Part shown: positions 5,810-15,131 of the stretch, piece by piece
How positions within the stretch are numbered: position 1 is the first letter of the stretch
How the letters are laid out: every line of letters starts with the position of its first letter
Origin: Salegentibacter flavus
GTDB taxonomy: Bacteria; Bacteroidota; Bacteroidia; Flavobacteriales; Flavobacteriaceae
Length of the DNA: 64,000 nt
Direction: 5' to 3'
Assembly (NCBI RefSeq): GCF_900115145.1
Contig: NZ_FOVL01000005.1
Location: forward strand, 1-64,000
Notes under the pieces: model-generated
What the model was told of the DNA's origin: nothing
Database searches by the model: none
The model's input: the letters and a program-made list of their open reading frames with translations, nothing else
Program-made: the position numbers and the translations under genes

Positions 5810-8254
5810 TTAGCTCTCAAAGATGTTATAAAGATTATTGTAATCGATAAAGTAAACTATACGCAGGCTTAAAACCTGTTTAATAGGTTGGTTGAATAAA
5901 TTTTCAAGACTGTAACGGTAATTCAACAGGCTTAATTTATCCTGGTTAAATATGGAATTTCTATAAAGCAGGATCGCCTGGCTTCCCGGTGCAAATGTCC
6001 AGCTATAGCTCAGGTCAAGGTTCCATATATTAAAATTTCGGTTTGGGTTGTTTTGTTGATCAATCAGATATGATCTGGGAGCTAACTCTCCATTACCCTC
6101 CAAAACCGAATAAGCATCTTCGGTGAAATGAGCCGTAGACCAGAAATTCCTGAAACTTAAATTTATGGCCTGTTTGGTATTAAAATTATAACTGGCTTTA
6201 AGCGAGTTTTCGATGCTTTCCATATCCCTAATTCCAAAAATGATATCTCTGTCTGAAAAGTCAACAAAACTTTGCCTGTTTTTCTCCAGGTTATAGTTAA
6301 AAGAATATACAACATCAAATTTATCAGAAAAGCGTACCCGTGGACTTAAGCGTAGCCTATATTCCTCCTGAGGGGAATTCATGTATTTTCCATAACGAAG
6401 GCGAATATCATACGCAAAAGTCTTTCTGTAATCTGAAGATACCCACAACTGGCTAATAATACTTTCGTTGTAGTTAATAAACATGCCTTCCTTGCGAGGT
6501 TCGAAAAAATCACGAAATTTAGAATTCACATCCAGATTACCACCAAAAGCAAAGCGCTCTCGGGTCATTGCGAAAAAGCCTCCACCAACACCTGTATTTA
6601 CAGCCATATCGGGACGATACCTACGCTGGTGATTTCCGTAGACTTCAATTCTGTAACGGTTAAATCGCTCGGTGGGTTCAAAGATTTGATACGATGTACT
6701 CCAAAAAAAGTTATTGTAGTTATTGGTGAAGTTTATCCCCAGATCGTTTATATCATAGGTTTCATTAGCAAACCTGTGACTTACGCCATAACGGAAATTC
6801 CCTTTTGTTCGGTTTACCGAAAATTTTGAAGCAAACCCGGCAACAGTATTATCGGTAGCATTCACCTGACTCATTTTTGCTTCGCCTTCAAAATTGAATG
6901 AATTGGCTTTATTGTAGATATCAAATAAAAAACCGCTCACATTAGCATCTCTGTAATGCCCCTCGCGAGTCACATTGGTATTAATTAAGCTAATGGAAGA
7001 ATTCTGGTTAAACTGCTGATCGAGTACCAGGATATTGTAATTCGCAAATGGTTCTGTAACTCTGGTTCGAGTGTCACCGGTAATTGTATCCCTGAAAATG
7101 GCTTTCATTTCACTGGTAATCGCATTAAAAAATCCAATGCCGAGATTATTTTCAGTACGGCCGGATATTTTAAAAGCATTTAATAGATCTGCGCGTTCCG
7201 GATTTTCCACTATTACCTCATTGTTCCTAAGATTTGCTGACGCTGATCTATACCCGGTTGGAGCATCGCCCACTCTACGGGAATAGAAAAGATTACCTTT
7301 AGTAAAAAGCTCAGTACCCTCTGTAAAAAAGGCCCGGTTTTCACCAAATTGTTGCTCAAAAGGAGTGAGATTCAACTCAACATCATCGAAGGCTGCCTGC
7401 CCGAAATCAGGAACAAGCGTTGCATCCAGGGTGAAGGCGTCATTTATCCCGTATTTCACGTCCAAACCGGCACTAAAAGCTGTTTTGCTGCGATCATCAT
7501 ATTGCTGGATCTCGGCTGAAGCATAGGGGTAAAGGCTAAGTCTAATAGGTGGATCTATGTTCTCTATACCCGTTAATAATCCTGTATACTGACTTATTTT
7601 TCCTATCGACTTATCGATATAATTCCAACTATAGGTTTCATTACGATGAGTGATTTTCCTGGAGAATTGAATTGCCCAGGATTGTATTTTCTTTTTGGGA
7701 AATCTCAGAGCTGAGTAGGGGATTTTAATTTCGGCGTACCAGCCAGTATCGTCGTGCGAAACCTCTGCTTCCCAGACGGTATTGAAAGTGTAATCTTCAT
7801 TATCTCCATTAGCTTTTCCATCTATTATTGCCCCGGAAGTGGTAACGATAAAACGCGTTTGATTTTCACCATCATCATAAGGATTTATATCCACCAGAAA
7901 AAACTCTGAAAGCCCAACGTTATCCCGTTGGGTGAATTGTTTTACCGTTTTTTCAGGCTCACCGGATCGCATATAGGCAGCTATAAAGATTGCTTCATCA
8001 TTATAAGCAACTTTCACATCGGTAGCGTATGCCTCGGGAATGGGATCTCCATCGCCGGGTTCGAACATTAAAAAATCTGAAGCGATGGGCAAGGATTGAT
8101 AGACTTCGTCATCAAGTTTTCCATCTATTATTGGAGCATCGCTTATTCTGGTGATTTCATAGGTTTTGCGATCTTTTAGATCGACCTCTACTGATTGAGA
8201 GTAAATATTAGGAGTAAAAAGGATAAAAAACAGAAGAAAAAAACGAATGGACAT
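5810..8254 (-). CDS. DUF5916 family outer-membrane protein with CBM9-like domain
   Basis: The protein of about 814 residues starts with a signal peptide ([16 protein letters not shown]). It then has a CBM9-like domain at about 30-230 ([19 protein letters not shown], then [13 protein letters not shown]) and the DUF5916 C-terminal region with repeated amphipathic strands, probably an outer-membrane beta barrel. The [10 protein letters not shown] and LFYSRRVG segments are typical of the family. Substrate and role are unknown; many homologues sit near carbohydrate or protein-degradation genes, but the neighbours here give no such link. Two adjacent ATG codons are possible (8257 or 8254). It is divergent from msrA. 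Confidence 0.88.
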   Translation of the reverse strand: MSIRFFLLFFILFTPNIYSQSVEVDLKDRKTYEITRISDAPIIDGKLDDEVYQSLPIASDFLMFEPGDGDPIPEAYATDVKVAYNDEAIFIAAYMRSGEPEKTVKQFTQRDNVGLSEFFLVDINPYDDGENQTRFIVTTSGAIIDGKANGDNEDYTFNTVWEAEVSHDDTGWYAEIKIPYSALRFPKKKIQSWAIQFSRKITHRNETYSWNYIDKSIGKISQYTGLLTGIENIDPPIRLSLYPYASAEIQQYDDRSKTAFSAGLDVKYGINDAFTLDATLVPDFGQAAFDDVELNLTPFEQQFGENRAFFTEGTELFTKGNLFYSRRVGDAPTGYRSASANLRNNEVIVENPERADLLNAFKISGRTENNLGIGFFNAITSEMKAIFRDTITGDTRTRVTEPFANYNILVLDQQFNQNSSISLINTNVTREGHYRDANVSGFLFDIYNKANSFNFEGEAKMSQVNATDNTVAGFASKFSVNRTKGNFRYGVSHRFANETYDINDLGINFTNNYNNFFWSTSYQIFEPTERFNRYRIEVYGNHQRRYRPDMAVNTGVGGGFFAMTRERFAFGGNLDVNSKFRDFFEPRKEGMFINYNESIISQLWVSSDYRKTFAYDIRLRYGKYMNSPQEEYRLRLSPRVRFSDKFDVVYSFNYNLEKNRQSFVDFSDRDIIFGIRDMESIENSLKASYNFNTKQAINLSFRNFWSTAHFTEDAYSVLEGNGELAPRSYLIDQQNNPNRNFNIWNLDLSYSWTFAPGSQAILLYRNSIFNQDKLSLLNYRYSLENLFNQPIKQVLSLRIVYFIDYNNLYNIFES

Positions 8255-8403
8255 CAATATCTTTTAATTAAAGACGAATAACTTTTAGTATTCTTACATC
8301 TTTGGTGTAAGGCATTACAATATTAGCCAATTTCTCGTTAATTCGGGGTATTTTCCGGGGCATATAAAGCTTGTTTTACCCACATTATCTATATTTATAA
8401 AAT

Positions 8404-8955
8404 ATGGTACAGAAAAGTTTAGAAACCGCCACCCTTGCCGGGGGATGCTTCTGGTGTACAGAAGCAGTTTTTCAGCGGGTAAGAGGAGTGGAAAGCGTAA
8501 TACCTGGTTTTACTGGAGGGAAGATAAAAAATCCTGCATACAGAGAAATTATTACCGGCAGGACAGGTCATGCTGAAGCGATTCAGGTTAGTTTTGATCC
8601 TGAGAAAATAAGTTTCAGAGAATTATTATTGATATTCTTTGGAACACATGATCCCACCACCTTAAACAGGCAACAAAATGATGTGGGTACTCAATATCGA
8701 AGTGCCGTTTTTTATCATTCCGAAGAACAAAAAAATACAGCTTTTGAAGTTATTCAGGAATTGGAGAATGAGAAAGTCTTTCAAAATAAAATAGTTACCG
8801 AAATCACCCCTGCATCCAATTTTTATGCGGCTGAAGAGGAGCATAAAGATTATTACGACCAACATCGGCAGCAGCCATATTGCCAGTATATAATAGATCC
8901 GAAGATTGAAAAATTGAGGAAATCATTTGCAGATAAGCTTAAAAACCCGAATTAA
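8404..8955 (+). CDS. msrA: Peptide-methionine (S)-S-oxide reductase MsrA
   Basis: The 183-residue protein carries the MsrA active-site motif GGCFWCTEA with catalytic Cys15. Other conserved blocks are GVESVIPGFTGG, GRTGHAEAIQV, HDPTTLNRQQNDVGTQYRS and the EHKDYYDQH tail. MsrA reduces S-methionine sulfoxide in proteins and so repairs oxidative damage, using thioredoxin. No signal peptide is present, so it should act in the cytoplasm. It is the first gene of a rightward pair with a small hydrophobic protein and is divergent from the DUF5916 gene across a 149-bp gap. A weak TATATTTA box lies just upstream. Confidence 0.97.
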   Translation: MVQKSLETATLAGGCFWCTEAVFQRVRGVESVIPGFTGGKIKNPAYREIITGRTGHAEAIQVSFDPEKISFRELLLIFFGTHDPTTLNRQQNDVGTQYRSAVFYHSEEQKNTAFEVIQELENEKVFQNKIVTEITPASNFYAAEEEHKDYYDQHRQQPYCQYIIDPKIEKLRKSFADKLKNPN

Positions 8956-9020
8956 GCCGGAAAACCCTGCTATGGCTAAAAATGGCACCTTTATTGCCGT
9001 AAATATAAAAACTGTTACAA

Positions 9021-9323
9021 ATGGATAAATCGAAAAATAAATTACTCGTAAAAGGCCTAGCTTATGATGTCGTTGGTATGACTACAATGGCTATTCCTGT
9101 TGTAGGACCATTTTTAGATATCTTATGGGCACCCTATGCCGCCAAAACTATGCAGGAAATGTACCCCGGCAAAAAAGGAAAAGTTGCCTCGGTTATTCTG
9201 TTTATTGAAGAGATACTGCCAGGAACAGATATTATTCCAACTTTCACGCTTATGTGGCTGTATACTTATGTTTGGAATAAAGATAAACCGGGAGAATTAC
9301 GCCCAATAAAAGTAAGATCTTAA
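9021..9323 (+). CDS. Small hydrophobic hypothetical protein, 100 residues
   Basis: No named family was recognised. Two hydrophobic helices are likely: about 18-38 (VGMTTMAIPVVGPFLDILWA) and about 58-84 (ASVILFIEEILPGTDIIPTF, then LMWLYTYVW). The protein is therefore probably a small inner-membrane protein. The ILPGTDIIPT motif, an acidic turn between membrane helices, also occurs in other small flavobacterial membrane proteins. It lies 65 bp behind msrA on the same strand and ahead of a strong terminator, so the two may be one transcript. Confidence 0.7.
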   Translation: MDKSKNKLLVKGLAYDVVGMTTMAIPVVGPFLDILWAPYAAKTMQEMYPGKKGKVASVILFIEEILPGTDIIPTFTLMWLYTYVWNKDKPGELRPIKVRS

Positions 9324-9346
9324 ATTATACTTTTTTAAATATAAAG

Positions 9347-9378
9347 AAAGCAGTCGGGAAATTCCCGACTGCTTTTTG
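9347..9378. terminator. Bidirectional rho-independent terminator
   Basis: A perfect 13-bp inverted repeat, AAGCAGTCGGGAA / TTCCCGACTGCTT, is flanked by A-rich and T-rich runs. It lies between the end of the small membrane protein gene and the end of the convergent TonB receptor gene, and suits both. Confidence 0.92.
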
Positions 9379-9394
9379 TTTATTGAAGAATTAT

Positions 9395-11668
9395 TTAAAG
9401 AAACCAATTTAGAGAAACTGAAATATTTCTACCAATGTTCGCTACATTATCGGGTTTTAAGCGGGATAAATGTGAAATATAGGTTTTGTTTAAAAGATTA
9501 TTGCCGCTAATAGTAAATTGAAGGTCTGAGCCATTGAGATCGAAGGTGCCTCCAAAACCGGCTCCCAACAGGCTATAACCTCCGGTGCGGGTTTCAAATA
9601 TACTCACCCGGTTCTGGTCGAAGACATTTTTTAATCTTAAAAAGGCATACTTTTTCTTTACTACTTCTCCTTCCAATTCAATCCTGAAGGTGTTGGTGAG
9701 AGAGTTTGCAGGTATTAAAGGCAGATTTTTACCATCCTCCAATTCTCCGTGAACCAATTCAAAACCGGTTTCCCAATGCAACCAGTCTAATGGATGGGGG
9801 TGGATATGTGCTCCAATTTCAGTTCCATATAACTTTGCATTGTTTTGCGTGTATTGAAAAACCAGATCATCATCAATCATTTCTCCTGTAGGATTGAGAT
9901 AAATGTAATCCTTAATGTTGTTGTGAAATACATTTATATAAGTTTCAAAATGTTCATTTCTAAGTTCTACTGAAAGGTCTAATTGGAAGCTTTGCTCGTT
10001 ATCCAAATTTGAATCACCAACTTCATACCTGTTGGCACCGTGGTGAGCCCCATCAGAAGTGAGTTCTGCCAGATTGGGAGCTCTAAAACCACTGGCCAGA
10101 TTTAACCTGGCATTAATGCTTTCAGAAATATCATACTTGGCGCCCAATGCACCATTAATACTATTGAAATTACGGTCTATGGCAGGGATAAACTCTTCTT
10201 CCTGATCGTGACCATATTCTGTGCTTTCCAGATTTCGGAAATCATATCGTAATCCGCCCTGAAAATCCCACTTTTCGAAGTGAAGGTGTGTGGTAGCAAA
10301 AATTCCAAAGTCGGTAGTTATCGCGTCAGGAATCAGGATCTCTTCCCCAAAATTCGAATTTGTCTGGTACATCCCCTGAATACCTGCAATTGTTTCAAAC
10401 TTACCAAATCTTGTGAAATTATATTTCAAATTATAATTGAGTGTTTCCAGGTGCATTTCCAGCGCCGGGTGTTCACCTTCGTTAGCTTCCTCTTCTCCAT
10501 TGATCTCTTCCTCGTGATTTTCTTCCTCTTCTTCGTGGCCGTGCTCGTCTTCATATTCCCGCCTGTCGTTAAACTGGTAACCAACCTTAAAATCAATGCT
10601 CGAATTTCTAAAATAGAATTTATTATCCAGGCTAACTATGTGGTTGTCGATTTCCTGAAAGGGTAACAAAGGTTCTTTATCTGTACTCTGGACCCCCATC
10701 TCTTCAGGTATTCCTATGTTAGAGCGGTTGTAGTTATAGCGCAAATCTCCTTTGTACTTCTGGTCCTGATAACCGATGCCGGCTTTAAAATCTTTTTCAT
10801 TGAAGCGGGTGTTAGTAACCCTTTCCCCGTTTCCGGTTTCATAGTCGCTATGGGTTGCATAACTTCCGCGGGCAAGGAATTTTAATTTTTCTCCTGAAGT
10901 TGCTGCCATGGCGCTCCCTTGATAGCCCTGTGTATTACTGAAATAATTTGCATCTACTTCAGCCTCTGTAGCATTGGAAGAAGCAAAGCGTTCGGGATTG
11001 AGATAGAGAACTCCTCCAATAGCATCGCTTCCGTAGAGCAGGGAAGCAGGGCCTTTAATTACTTCGACACTCTCAATTCCCTTTGAGCTAATTCCCAGAC
11101 CATGTTCATCACCATATTGTTGATTTTCTAATCTCACTCCCTGGGTATAAACCAAAACCCTGTTCGAACTCAAACCCCGGATTACAGGCTTACCAATTCC
11201 TAAACCGGTGGTAAGACTTTCTACCCCTTCTATCTGGGAAATTCCATCTGTAAGTGTGATGGCTCCTTTTCTGGATAGGGTAGAAACGTTCTCCCGGGCA
11301 ACCCGCATCACGTTATCGCTTTGCAGCTGATGAAATGGAGTTGAAATTATGACCTCTTCCATCTCTATTGCCGAAGGTTTCAGGCTTAGGTCAAAGCTTC
11401 CGGAGGAAGGGATACTTATTTCATCCGAAAAAGTGCTGAATCCAACTGAAGAAATCACAATTTTATGATTTCCGGTAGGAAGGTTATTAAACATAAACCT
11501 TCCTTCTAAATCTGTTAATTCGCCTTTTTCCAGGCCGGGAAGGTAAACGGTGGCGCCGATAACAGGTTCCCCGCTAACAAGATTTGTTACAGTGCCCTGT
11601 AGATTATTTTGTGCATATATAAACGAATTCACTGCCAAAAGCAGCAAAAAGAAAATTTTGGTTTTCAT
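9395..11668 (-). CDS. TonB-dependent outer-membrane receptor with His/Glu-rich loop (probable metal uptake)
   Basis: The 757-residue protein has a signal peptide (KIFFLLLLAVNSFIYAQ) and a carboxypeptidase-regulatory-like domain at about 22-105 (GTVTNLVSGEPVIGATVYL). A plug domain follows at about 115-225 (PVIRGLSSNRVLVYTQGVR, VEVIKGPASLLYGSDAIGG), then a beta barrel ending in the aromatic SVSLNWFL. Residues at about 377-410 form a loop rich in His and Glu (DEHGHEEEEENHEEE). Such loops are known in zinc receptors like ZnuD, so a divalent metal is the likely substrate; this is inference. Upstream on the same strand are a His/Cys small protein and a DUF6787 protein, a set seen with metal receptors in this lineage. 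Substrate regulation (for example a Zur box) was not seen. Confidence 0.93.
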   Translation of the reverse strand: MKTKIFFLLLLAVNSFIYAQNNLQGTVTNLVSGEPVIGATVYLPGLEKGELTDLEGRFMFNNLPTGNHKIVISSVGFSTFSDEISIPSSGSFDLSLKPSAIEMEEVIISTPFHQLQSDNVMRVARENVSTLSRKGAITLTDGISQIEGVESLTTGLGIGKPVIRGLSSNRVLVYTQGVRLENQQYGDEHGLGISSKGIESVEVIKGPASLLYGSDAIGGVLYLNPERFASSNATEAEVDANYFSNTQGYQGSAMAATSGEKLKFLARGSYATHSDYETGNGERVTNTRFNEKDFKAGIGYQDQKYKGDLRYNYNRSNIGIPEEMGVQSTDKEPLLPFQEIDNHIVSLDNKFYFRNSSIDFKVGYQFNDRREYEDEHGHEEEEENHEEEINGEEEANEGEHPALEMHLETLNYNLKYNFTRFGKFETIAGIQGMYQTNSNFGEEILIPDAITTDFGIFATTHLHFEKWDFQGGLRYDFRNLESTEYGHDQEEEFIPAIDRNFNSINGALGAKYDISESINARLNLASGFRAPNLAELTSDGAHHGANRYEVGDSNLDNEQSFQLDLSVELRNEHFETYINVFHNNIKDYIYLNPTGEMIDDDLVFQYTQNNAKLYGTEIGAHIHPHPLDWLHWETGFELVHGELEDGKNLPLIPANSLTNTFRIELEGEVVKKKYAFLRLKNVFDQNRVSIFETRTGGYSLLGAGFGGTFDLNGSDLQFTISGNNLLNKTYISHLSRLKPDNVANIGRNISVSLNWFL

Positions 11669-11715
11669 AATAAATTTTTAAAATAATTCTGATAACTAAT
11701 TTTGTCTTAGGTATA

Positions 11716-12030
11716 TCAGGCGATGGGAGGACCTCGCAGCTCAAAAGGGAGCTTTATATAATCACTTAAAAATTCGTAGTAATCGGGAAGTACTTGTTTT
11801 TCAGGTACGGGTATTTCAGGAATAAATTCAAATACAATAATACTTAGCGCTGAATTCTTCTGAAACTGGTGTAACTCACAATCCAGGGTTTTGGTGTGAA
11901 AATGTTCTTTGGCATAGTGTTCACATATTTCGTGACTATGTCCGCTAAAAATATGGGTAAAGGTTATAGCCGTTGGGGCCAAAAAGATAATAACGGCCAG
12001 TATGGATAATATGTTCTTTATATAGTTCAA
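11716..12030 (-). CDS. HYC_CC_PP-type small membrane protein beside a TonB receptor
   Basis: The product has an N-terminal hydrophobic helix (ILSILAVIIFLAPTAITF). Next comes a His/Cys segment (HIFSGHSHEICEHYAKEHFH, then DCELHQF), and it ends with RGPPIA. The conserved His, Cys and Pro-Pro features match small flavobacterial proteins named HYC_CC_PP, usually encoded directly ahead of TonB receptors for metals. It may bind a metal at the periplasmic face; that is inferred. I prefer the TTG at 12030, which follows the upstream stop by one base and gives a normal membrane-anchor start. The ATG at 12123 would overlap the previous gene by 92 bp and add an unlikely N-terminus. Confidence 0.75.
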   Translation of the reverse strand: MNYIKNILSILAVIIFLAPTAITFTHIFSGHSHEICEHYAKEHFHTKTLDCELHQFQKNSALSIIVFEFIPEIPVPEKQVLPDYYEFLSDYIKLPFELRGPPIA

Positions 12031-12031
12031 A

Positions 12032-12337
12032 TTAATCCTGAAAAATTTTGGCAAAGCCAATACGGCTAAGCATTTTCTTCTCAAATGCCCAGAAAAACTC
12101 GAATTGACCAAACAGCCATCCAAAACTTACGAGTAAAACCTGATAAATTGGGAATATGAATAATATTCTGGCGCCCCAATAAATAATCCAGGGAGTTGTT
12201 TCGGAAGATAACCCTATAAAATCGGTGACAGGACCGGCCAGTTTCGTAGCGCTTGATCCTGTAATGGCAAAGACAATAAAGATGATTAAAATCTGCCAAT
12301 TGGAATTAATTCCCCAACGCTTTTTCAATTTATTCAT
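12032..12337 (-). CDS. DUF6787-like small membrane protein
   Basis: The 101-residue protein has a short basic N-terminus (MNKLKKRWGINSNWQ). Two hydrophobic helices follow, at about 15-35 (ILIIFIVFAITGSSATKLAG) and 50-72 (IYWGARILFIFPIYQVLLVS), and an aromatic tail ends with FEKKMLSR. It looks like the flavobacterial DUF6787 family, whose role is unknown. It is the first gene of a likely transcript with the HYC_CC_PP protein and the TonB receptor. A TATATTTG element ends only 4 bp before the ATG, so the message may have almost no leader. Confidence 0.75.
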   Translation of the reverse strand: MNKLKKRWGINSNWQILIIFIVFAITGSSATKLAGPVTDFIGLSSETTPWIIYWGARILFIFPIYQVLLVSFGWLFGQFEFFWAFEKKMLSRIGFAKIFQD

Positions 12338-12341
12338 GTGG

Positions 12342-12349
12342 CAAATATA
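12342..12349 (-). promoter_or_regulatory. TAnnTTTG promoter element 4 bp before the DUF6787 start codon
   Basis: TATATTTG on the minus strand is followed by CCAC and then the ATG at 12337. With the usual distance from -7 element to transcription start, the message would begin at or next to the A of the ATG. Confidence 0.5.
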
Positions 12350-12383
12350 TTAAAAGCATTATTACTATTAAACTCAACAAAAA

Positions 12384-12809
12384 TTAAATGCGGGTGGGTA
12401 CTGAAAAGCGTTGATTATACTGCCGACTGAAATACACGAAATAGTTGTACAGAAGGTAATTTACTTCATAGCCGTAATCTATATTGCTATCGTAATTGAT
12501 TTCCTGAATATAGAGATTCGGGTTATATCGCTGCGGGTTTCTTACCCGCTGGTTATATTCCTGTACCAGGAATCGGTTTTTATTTTCCAGGTAACTCTGG
12601 GAATAATAACCTTCCGGTTTGGCTATACTGTTAATGAAAAGATTAAAACCGGGTTCTATAATAATAATCTCATACTCCAGGCTATCATTGGCTATGCGTA
12701 CAGTATCTTCTTCGGCATTTGCTATTCTGTCTGATCTGAGGTTGCGATCCTGGCTACCACAACTGTAGATCATTAAGCCTAAGATTAATATATAGAAAAA
12801 ATTTTTCAT
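12384..12809 (-). CDS. DUF6146-like lipoprotein
   Basis: The 141-residue protein starts with a lipoprotein signal (MKNFFYILILGLMIYSCGSQ), with the modified Cys at residue 17. The mature part has the segments YEIIIIEPGFNLFINSIAKP, GYYSQSYLENKN, NPQRYNP and DYGYEVNYLLYNYFVYF. These match what I recall of the flavobacterial DUF6146 family of unknown function. It would be anchored to a membrane by its lipid. It stands as a separate minus-strand unit after serA, with a 191-bp gap upstream and no clear promoter motif. Confidence 0.75.
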   Translation of the reverse strand: MKNFFYILILGLMIYSCGSQDRNLRSDRIANAEEDTVRIANDSLEYEIIIIEPGFNLFINSIAKPEGYYSQSYLENKNRFLVQEYNQRVRNPQRYNPNLYIQEINYDSNIDYGYEVNYLLYNYFVYFSRQYNQRFSVPTRI

Positions 12810-13000
12810 TTTAAAAGTTTATTTTCTCCAATCCTTACTTTCAGAATTGAATTACTTGCTGTTTGAATTAGAGCTTTTCATATTTTGGATATTTAAAAGA
12901 TCTAAAATAGATGCCATAGGGAAAAAGATTTAAATGACCTTTAAACTTAACGATAATTTTTCGCTATTTGCGTTAAAGCTTTATTATAAATTCATAAACT

Positions 13001-13954
13001 CTATGGTTTATACCTGTTAATAATCTCGGTTGCTAATTCTTGTCCAATCCTTTCCTGAGCTTCAATAGTAGCTGCACCAATATGTGGGCTAAGGGAAACT
13101 TTCTCATTCATAAGTAGTTTTATGGCTGGTTTTGGTTCATCCATAAAAGTGTCGAGACCGGCAAAAGCCACTTTATTTGTTTCAATAGCTTCAAGTAGTG
13201 CCTCTTCATCTATTACTCCGCCACGTGCGGTGTTAATTATACCAACTCCCTTTTTCATGGACTCCAGTTCTTTTTTTCCAATAATGGGTTTTTCCTGAGC
13301 AGGTACGTGAAGACTTATAAAATCTGAATGCTTAATAAGTTCTTCTACAGGTTCGGTTTTTATTGGAATTTTTATGCTTTGATGGTTGTAAAATTCCAAT
13401 TCTATAGTTGCTTCCCCTACTTCATTGTCACTGGCAATAACCTTCATACCAATTCCAAGTGCAAGTTTAGCTACCTCCCTGCCAATTCTTCCAAAACCAA
13501 TAATTCCCAGGGTTTTTCCTCTTAATTCATAACCTCCGGCATAAGCCCTTTTAAGCTCAGAAAACATGGTATCTCCTTCAAGAGGCATATTCCGGTTAGC
13601 ATTATAGAGCTGCCTTACTCCGCTGAATAAATGAGCGAAAGTGAGCTCTGCTACCGATGCCGCTGAGGCTGCTGGCGTATTAAAAACATGTAAACCCTTA
13701 GACCTGGCATATTCCACGTCAATATTATCCATGCCAACCCCACCGCGACCGATGAACTTAAGATTGGGACAGGCGTCTATGAGTGGTTTCCTGATTTTTG
13801 TATTGCTACGCACCAGAATACCCTCAATGTTATTTTCCTTGATATAATTTTCGAGCTGGTCCTGAGCTACTTTTACTGAAATCAAGTCGAAACCTGCTTC
13901 TTTAAGAGCTTTGGCTCCGCTTAGCGAAATGCCGTCATTGGCCAATATTTTCAT
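13001..13954 (-). CDS. serA: D-3-phosphoglycerate dehydrogenase (D-2-hydroxyacid dehydrogenase)
   Basis: The 317-residue protein has the D-isomer dehydrogenase fold. It shows the NAD-binding motif LGIIGFGRIGREVAKLA at about 146-162, the catalytic Arg region (NTARGGVIDEEAL), the catalytic Glu region (DEPKP) and the His in LSPHIGAAT. It lacks the ACT domain of long SerA proteins, as is usual for the short form. It lies 52 bp after serC on the same strand, so the first two steps of serine synthesis from 3-phosphoglycerate are encoded together. The pair supports the SerA assignment over other 2-hydroxyacid dehydrogenases. serB is not in the window. Confidence 0.9.
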   Translation of the reverse strand: MKILANDGISLSGAKALKEAGFDLISVKVAQDQLENYIKENNIEGILVRSNTKIRKPLIDACPNLKFIGRGGVGMDNIDVEYARSKGLHVFNTPAASAASVAELTFAHLFSGVRQLYNANRNMPLEGDTMFSELKRAYAGGYELRGKTLGIIGFGRIGREVAKLALGIGMKVIASDNEVGEATIELEFYNHQSIKIPIKTEPVEELIKHSDFISLHVPAQEKPIIGKKELESMKKGVGIINTARGGVIDEEALLEAIETNKVAFAGLDTFMDEPKPAIKLLMNEKVSLSPHIGAATIEAQERIGQELATEIINRYKP

Positions 13955-14006
13955 ATAGATTCTTTTTGTGTATTTTAATTTTCCCTGAATGCTTTAGTAT
14001 AGAAGA

Positions 14007-15071
14007 TCAGGCTTTTCTTTCCAGTTCCTGCATTACCTCTACCAGGGTGGTCACACTATGTGGTGGAAGTGCGTTATACATGGATGCCCGGTAACCACCT
14101 ACACTTCGGTGACCGTTTAATCCGTTAATTCCTTCAGCCTTCCAGAGCTCATCAAAACGATCTTTCAGACTTTCATCAGTAAGATTAAAAGTGGCATTCA
14201 TAGTTGAGCGGTCTTCTTTTTCAGCATAGCCTTTAAAGAGTTCATTTCTGTCAATTTCAGAATAAAGTAAAGCAGCTTTTTTGTTGTTGAGTTCTTCCAT
14301 TGCTTTAACCCCGCCCTTTCTGTCCATCCAGCGCATGGTCAATAAGGATACATAAACTGCGTAAACCGCGGGGGTATTAAACATACTGTCTTTTTCGATA
14401 TGCGTTTTATAATTAAGCATGGAAGGAATTTCACGCGAAACCTTGCCTAGAATATCTTCTTTAATAATAACCAAAGTAGTCCCTGCGGGTCCCATATTTT
14501 TCTGCGCCCCGGCATATATCATATCGAATTTTGAGAAATCCATTTCCCTGGAAAAAATATCGCTACTCATATCACATACCAAAGGAATTGCAACTGATGA
14601 AAATTCTTTCATTTGCGTTCCGAAGATGGTATTGTTGCTGGTGCAGTGGAAATAATCTGCATCTGTAGGCACTTTATAATTTTTTGGTATATAATTGAAA
14701 TTTTTATCTTTAGAGGAAGCCACTTCAACAACTTCTCCAAAGAATTTAGCTTCTTTAATCGCTTTAGTAGCCCAGGTACCTGTGTTAAGATATGCAGCTT
14801 TCTTTTCCAGTAAATTGTATGCAGTCATTAAAAATTGCATACTCGCTCCTCCTTGTAAAAATAGAGCCTTGTAACCTTTATTCTCAAGCCCCAGAAGTTT
14901 TAAGGAGAGGTTTCTGGCTTCTTCCATAACTGAAACGAAATCGGCACTGCGATGAGAAATTTCTAAAATAGATAAGCCTGAGTTGTTGAAGTCCAGAATA
15001 GCCTGAGAAGCTTCCTGAAATACCTCCTGCGGAAGAATGCAGGGACCAGCACTAAAGTTGTATTTTTTCAT
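14007..15071 (-). CDS. serC: 3-phosphoserine / phosphohydroxythreonine transaminase
   Basis: The protein of about 354 residues begins MKKYNFSAGPCILPQEV, the standard SerC start. It contains FLQGGASMQFLMTAYNLL, the PLP-lysine region YAGAQKNMGPAGTTLVI (Lys in AQKN) and the C-terminal GHRSVGGYRASMYNALP. SerC converts 3-phosphohydroxypyruvate and glutamate to phosphoserine, and also acts in vitamin B6 synthesis in many bacteria. It sits between the LuxC-like reductase gene and serA on the minus strand. Two adjacent ATG codons are possible; the second (15071) gives the conserved N-terminus. Confidence 0.97.
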   Translation of the reverse strand: MKKYNFSAGPCILPQEVFQEASQAILDFNNSGLSILEISHRSADFVSVMEEARNLSLKLLGLENKGYKALFLQGGASMQFLMTAYNLLEKKAAYLNTGTWATKAIKEAKFFGEVVEVASSKDKNFNYIPKNYKVPTDADYFHCTSNNTIFGTQMKEFSSVAIPLVCDMSSDIFSREMDFSKFDMIYAGAQKNMGPAGTTLVIIKEDILGKVSREIPSMLNYKTHIEKDSMFNTPAVYAVYVSLLTMRWMDRKGGVKAMEELNNKKAALLYSEIDRNELFKGYAEKEDRSTMNATFNLTDESLKDRFDELWKAEGINGLNGHRSVGGYRASMYNALPPHSVTTLVEVMQELERKA

Positions 15072-15131
15072 CATTAAAAAATGTATTGGTTAGTTTTTTA
15101 TTTGTCTTACTAAGATAACAATTCCTGACAT

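Noticed and set aside
10280-10666. Plus-strand frame of 128 codons
   Set aside because: It is antisense to the TonB receptor gene and reflects its repetitive His/Glu-rich region; it has no promoter and no protein-like motif.
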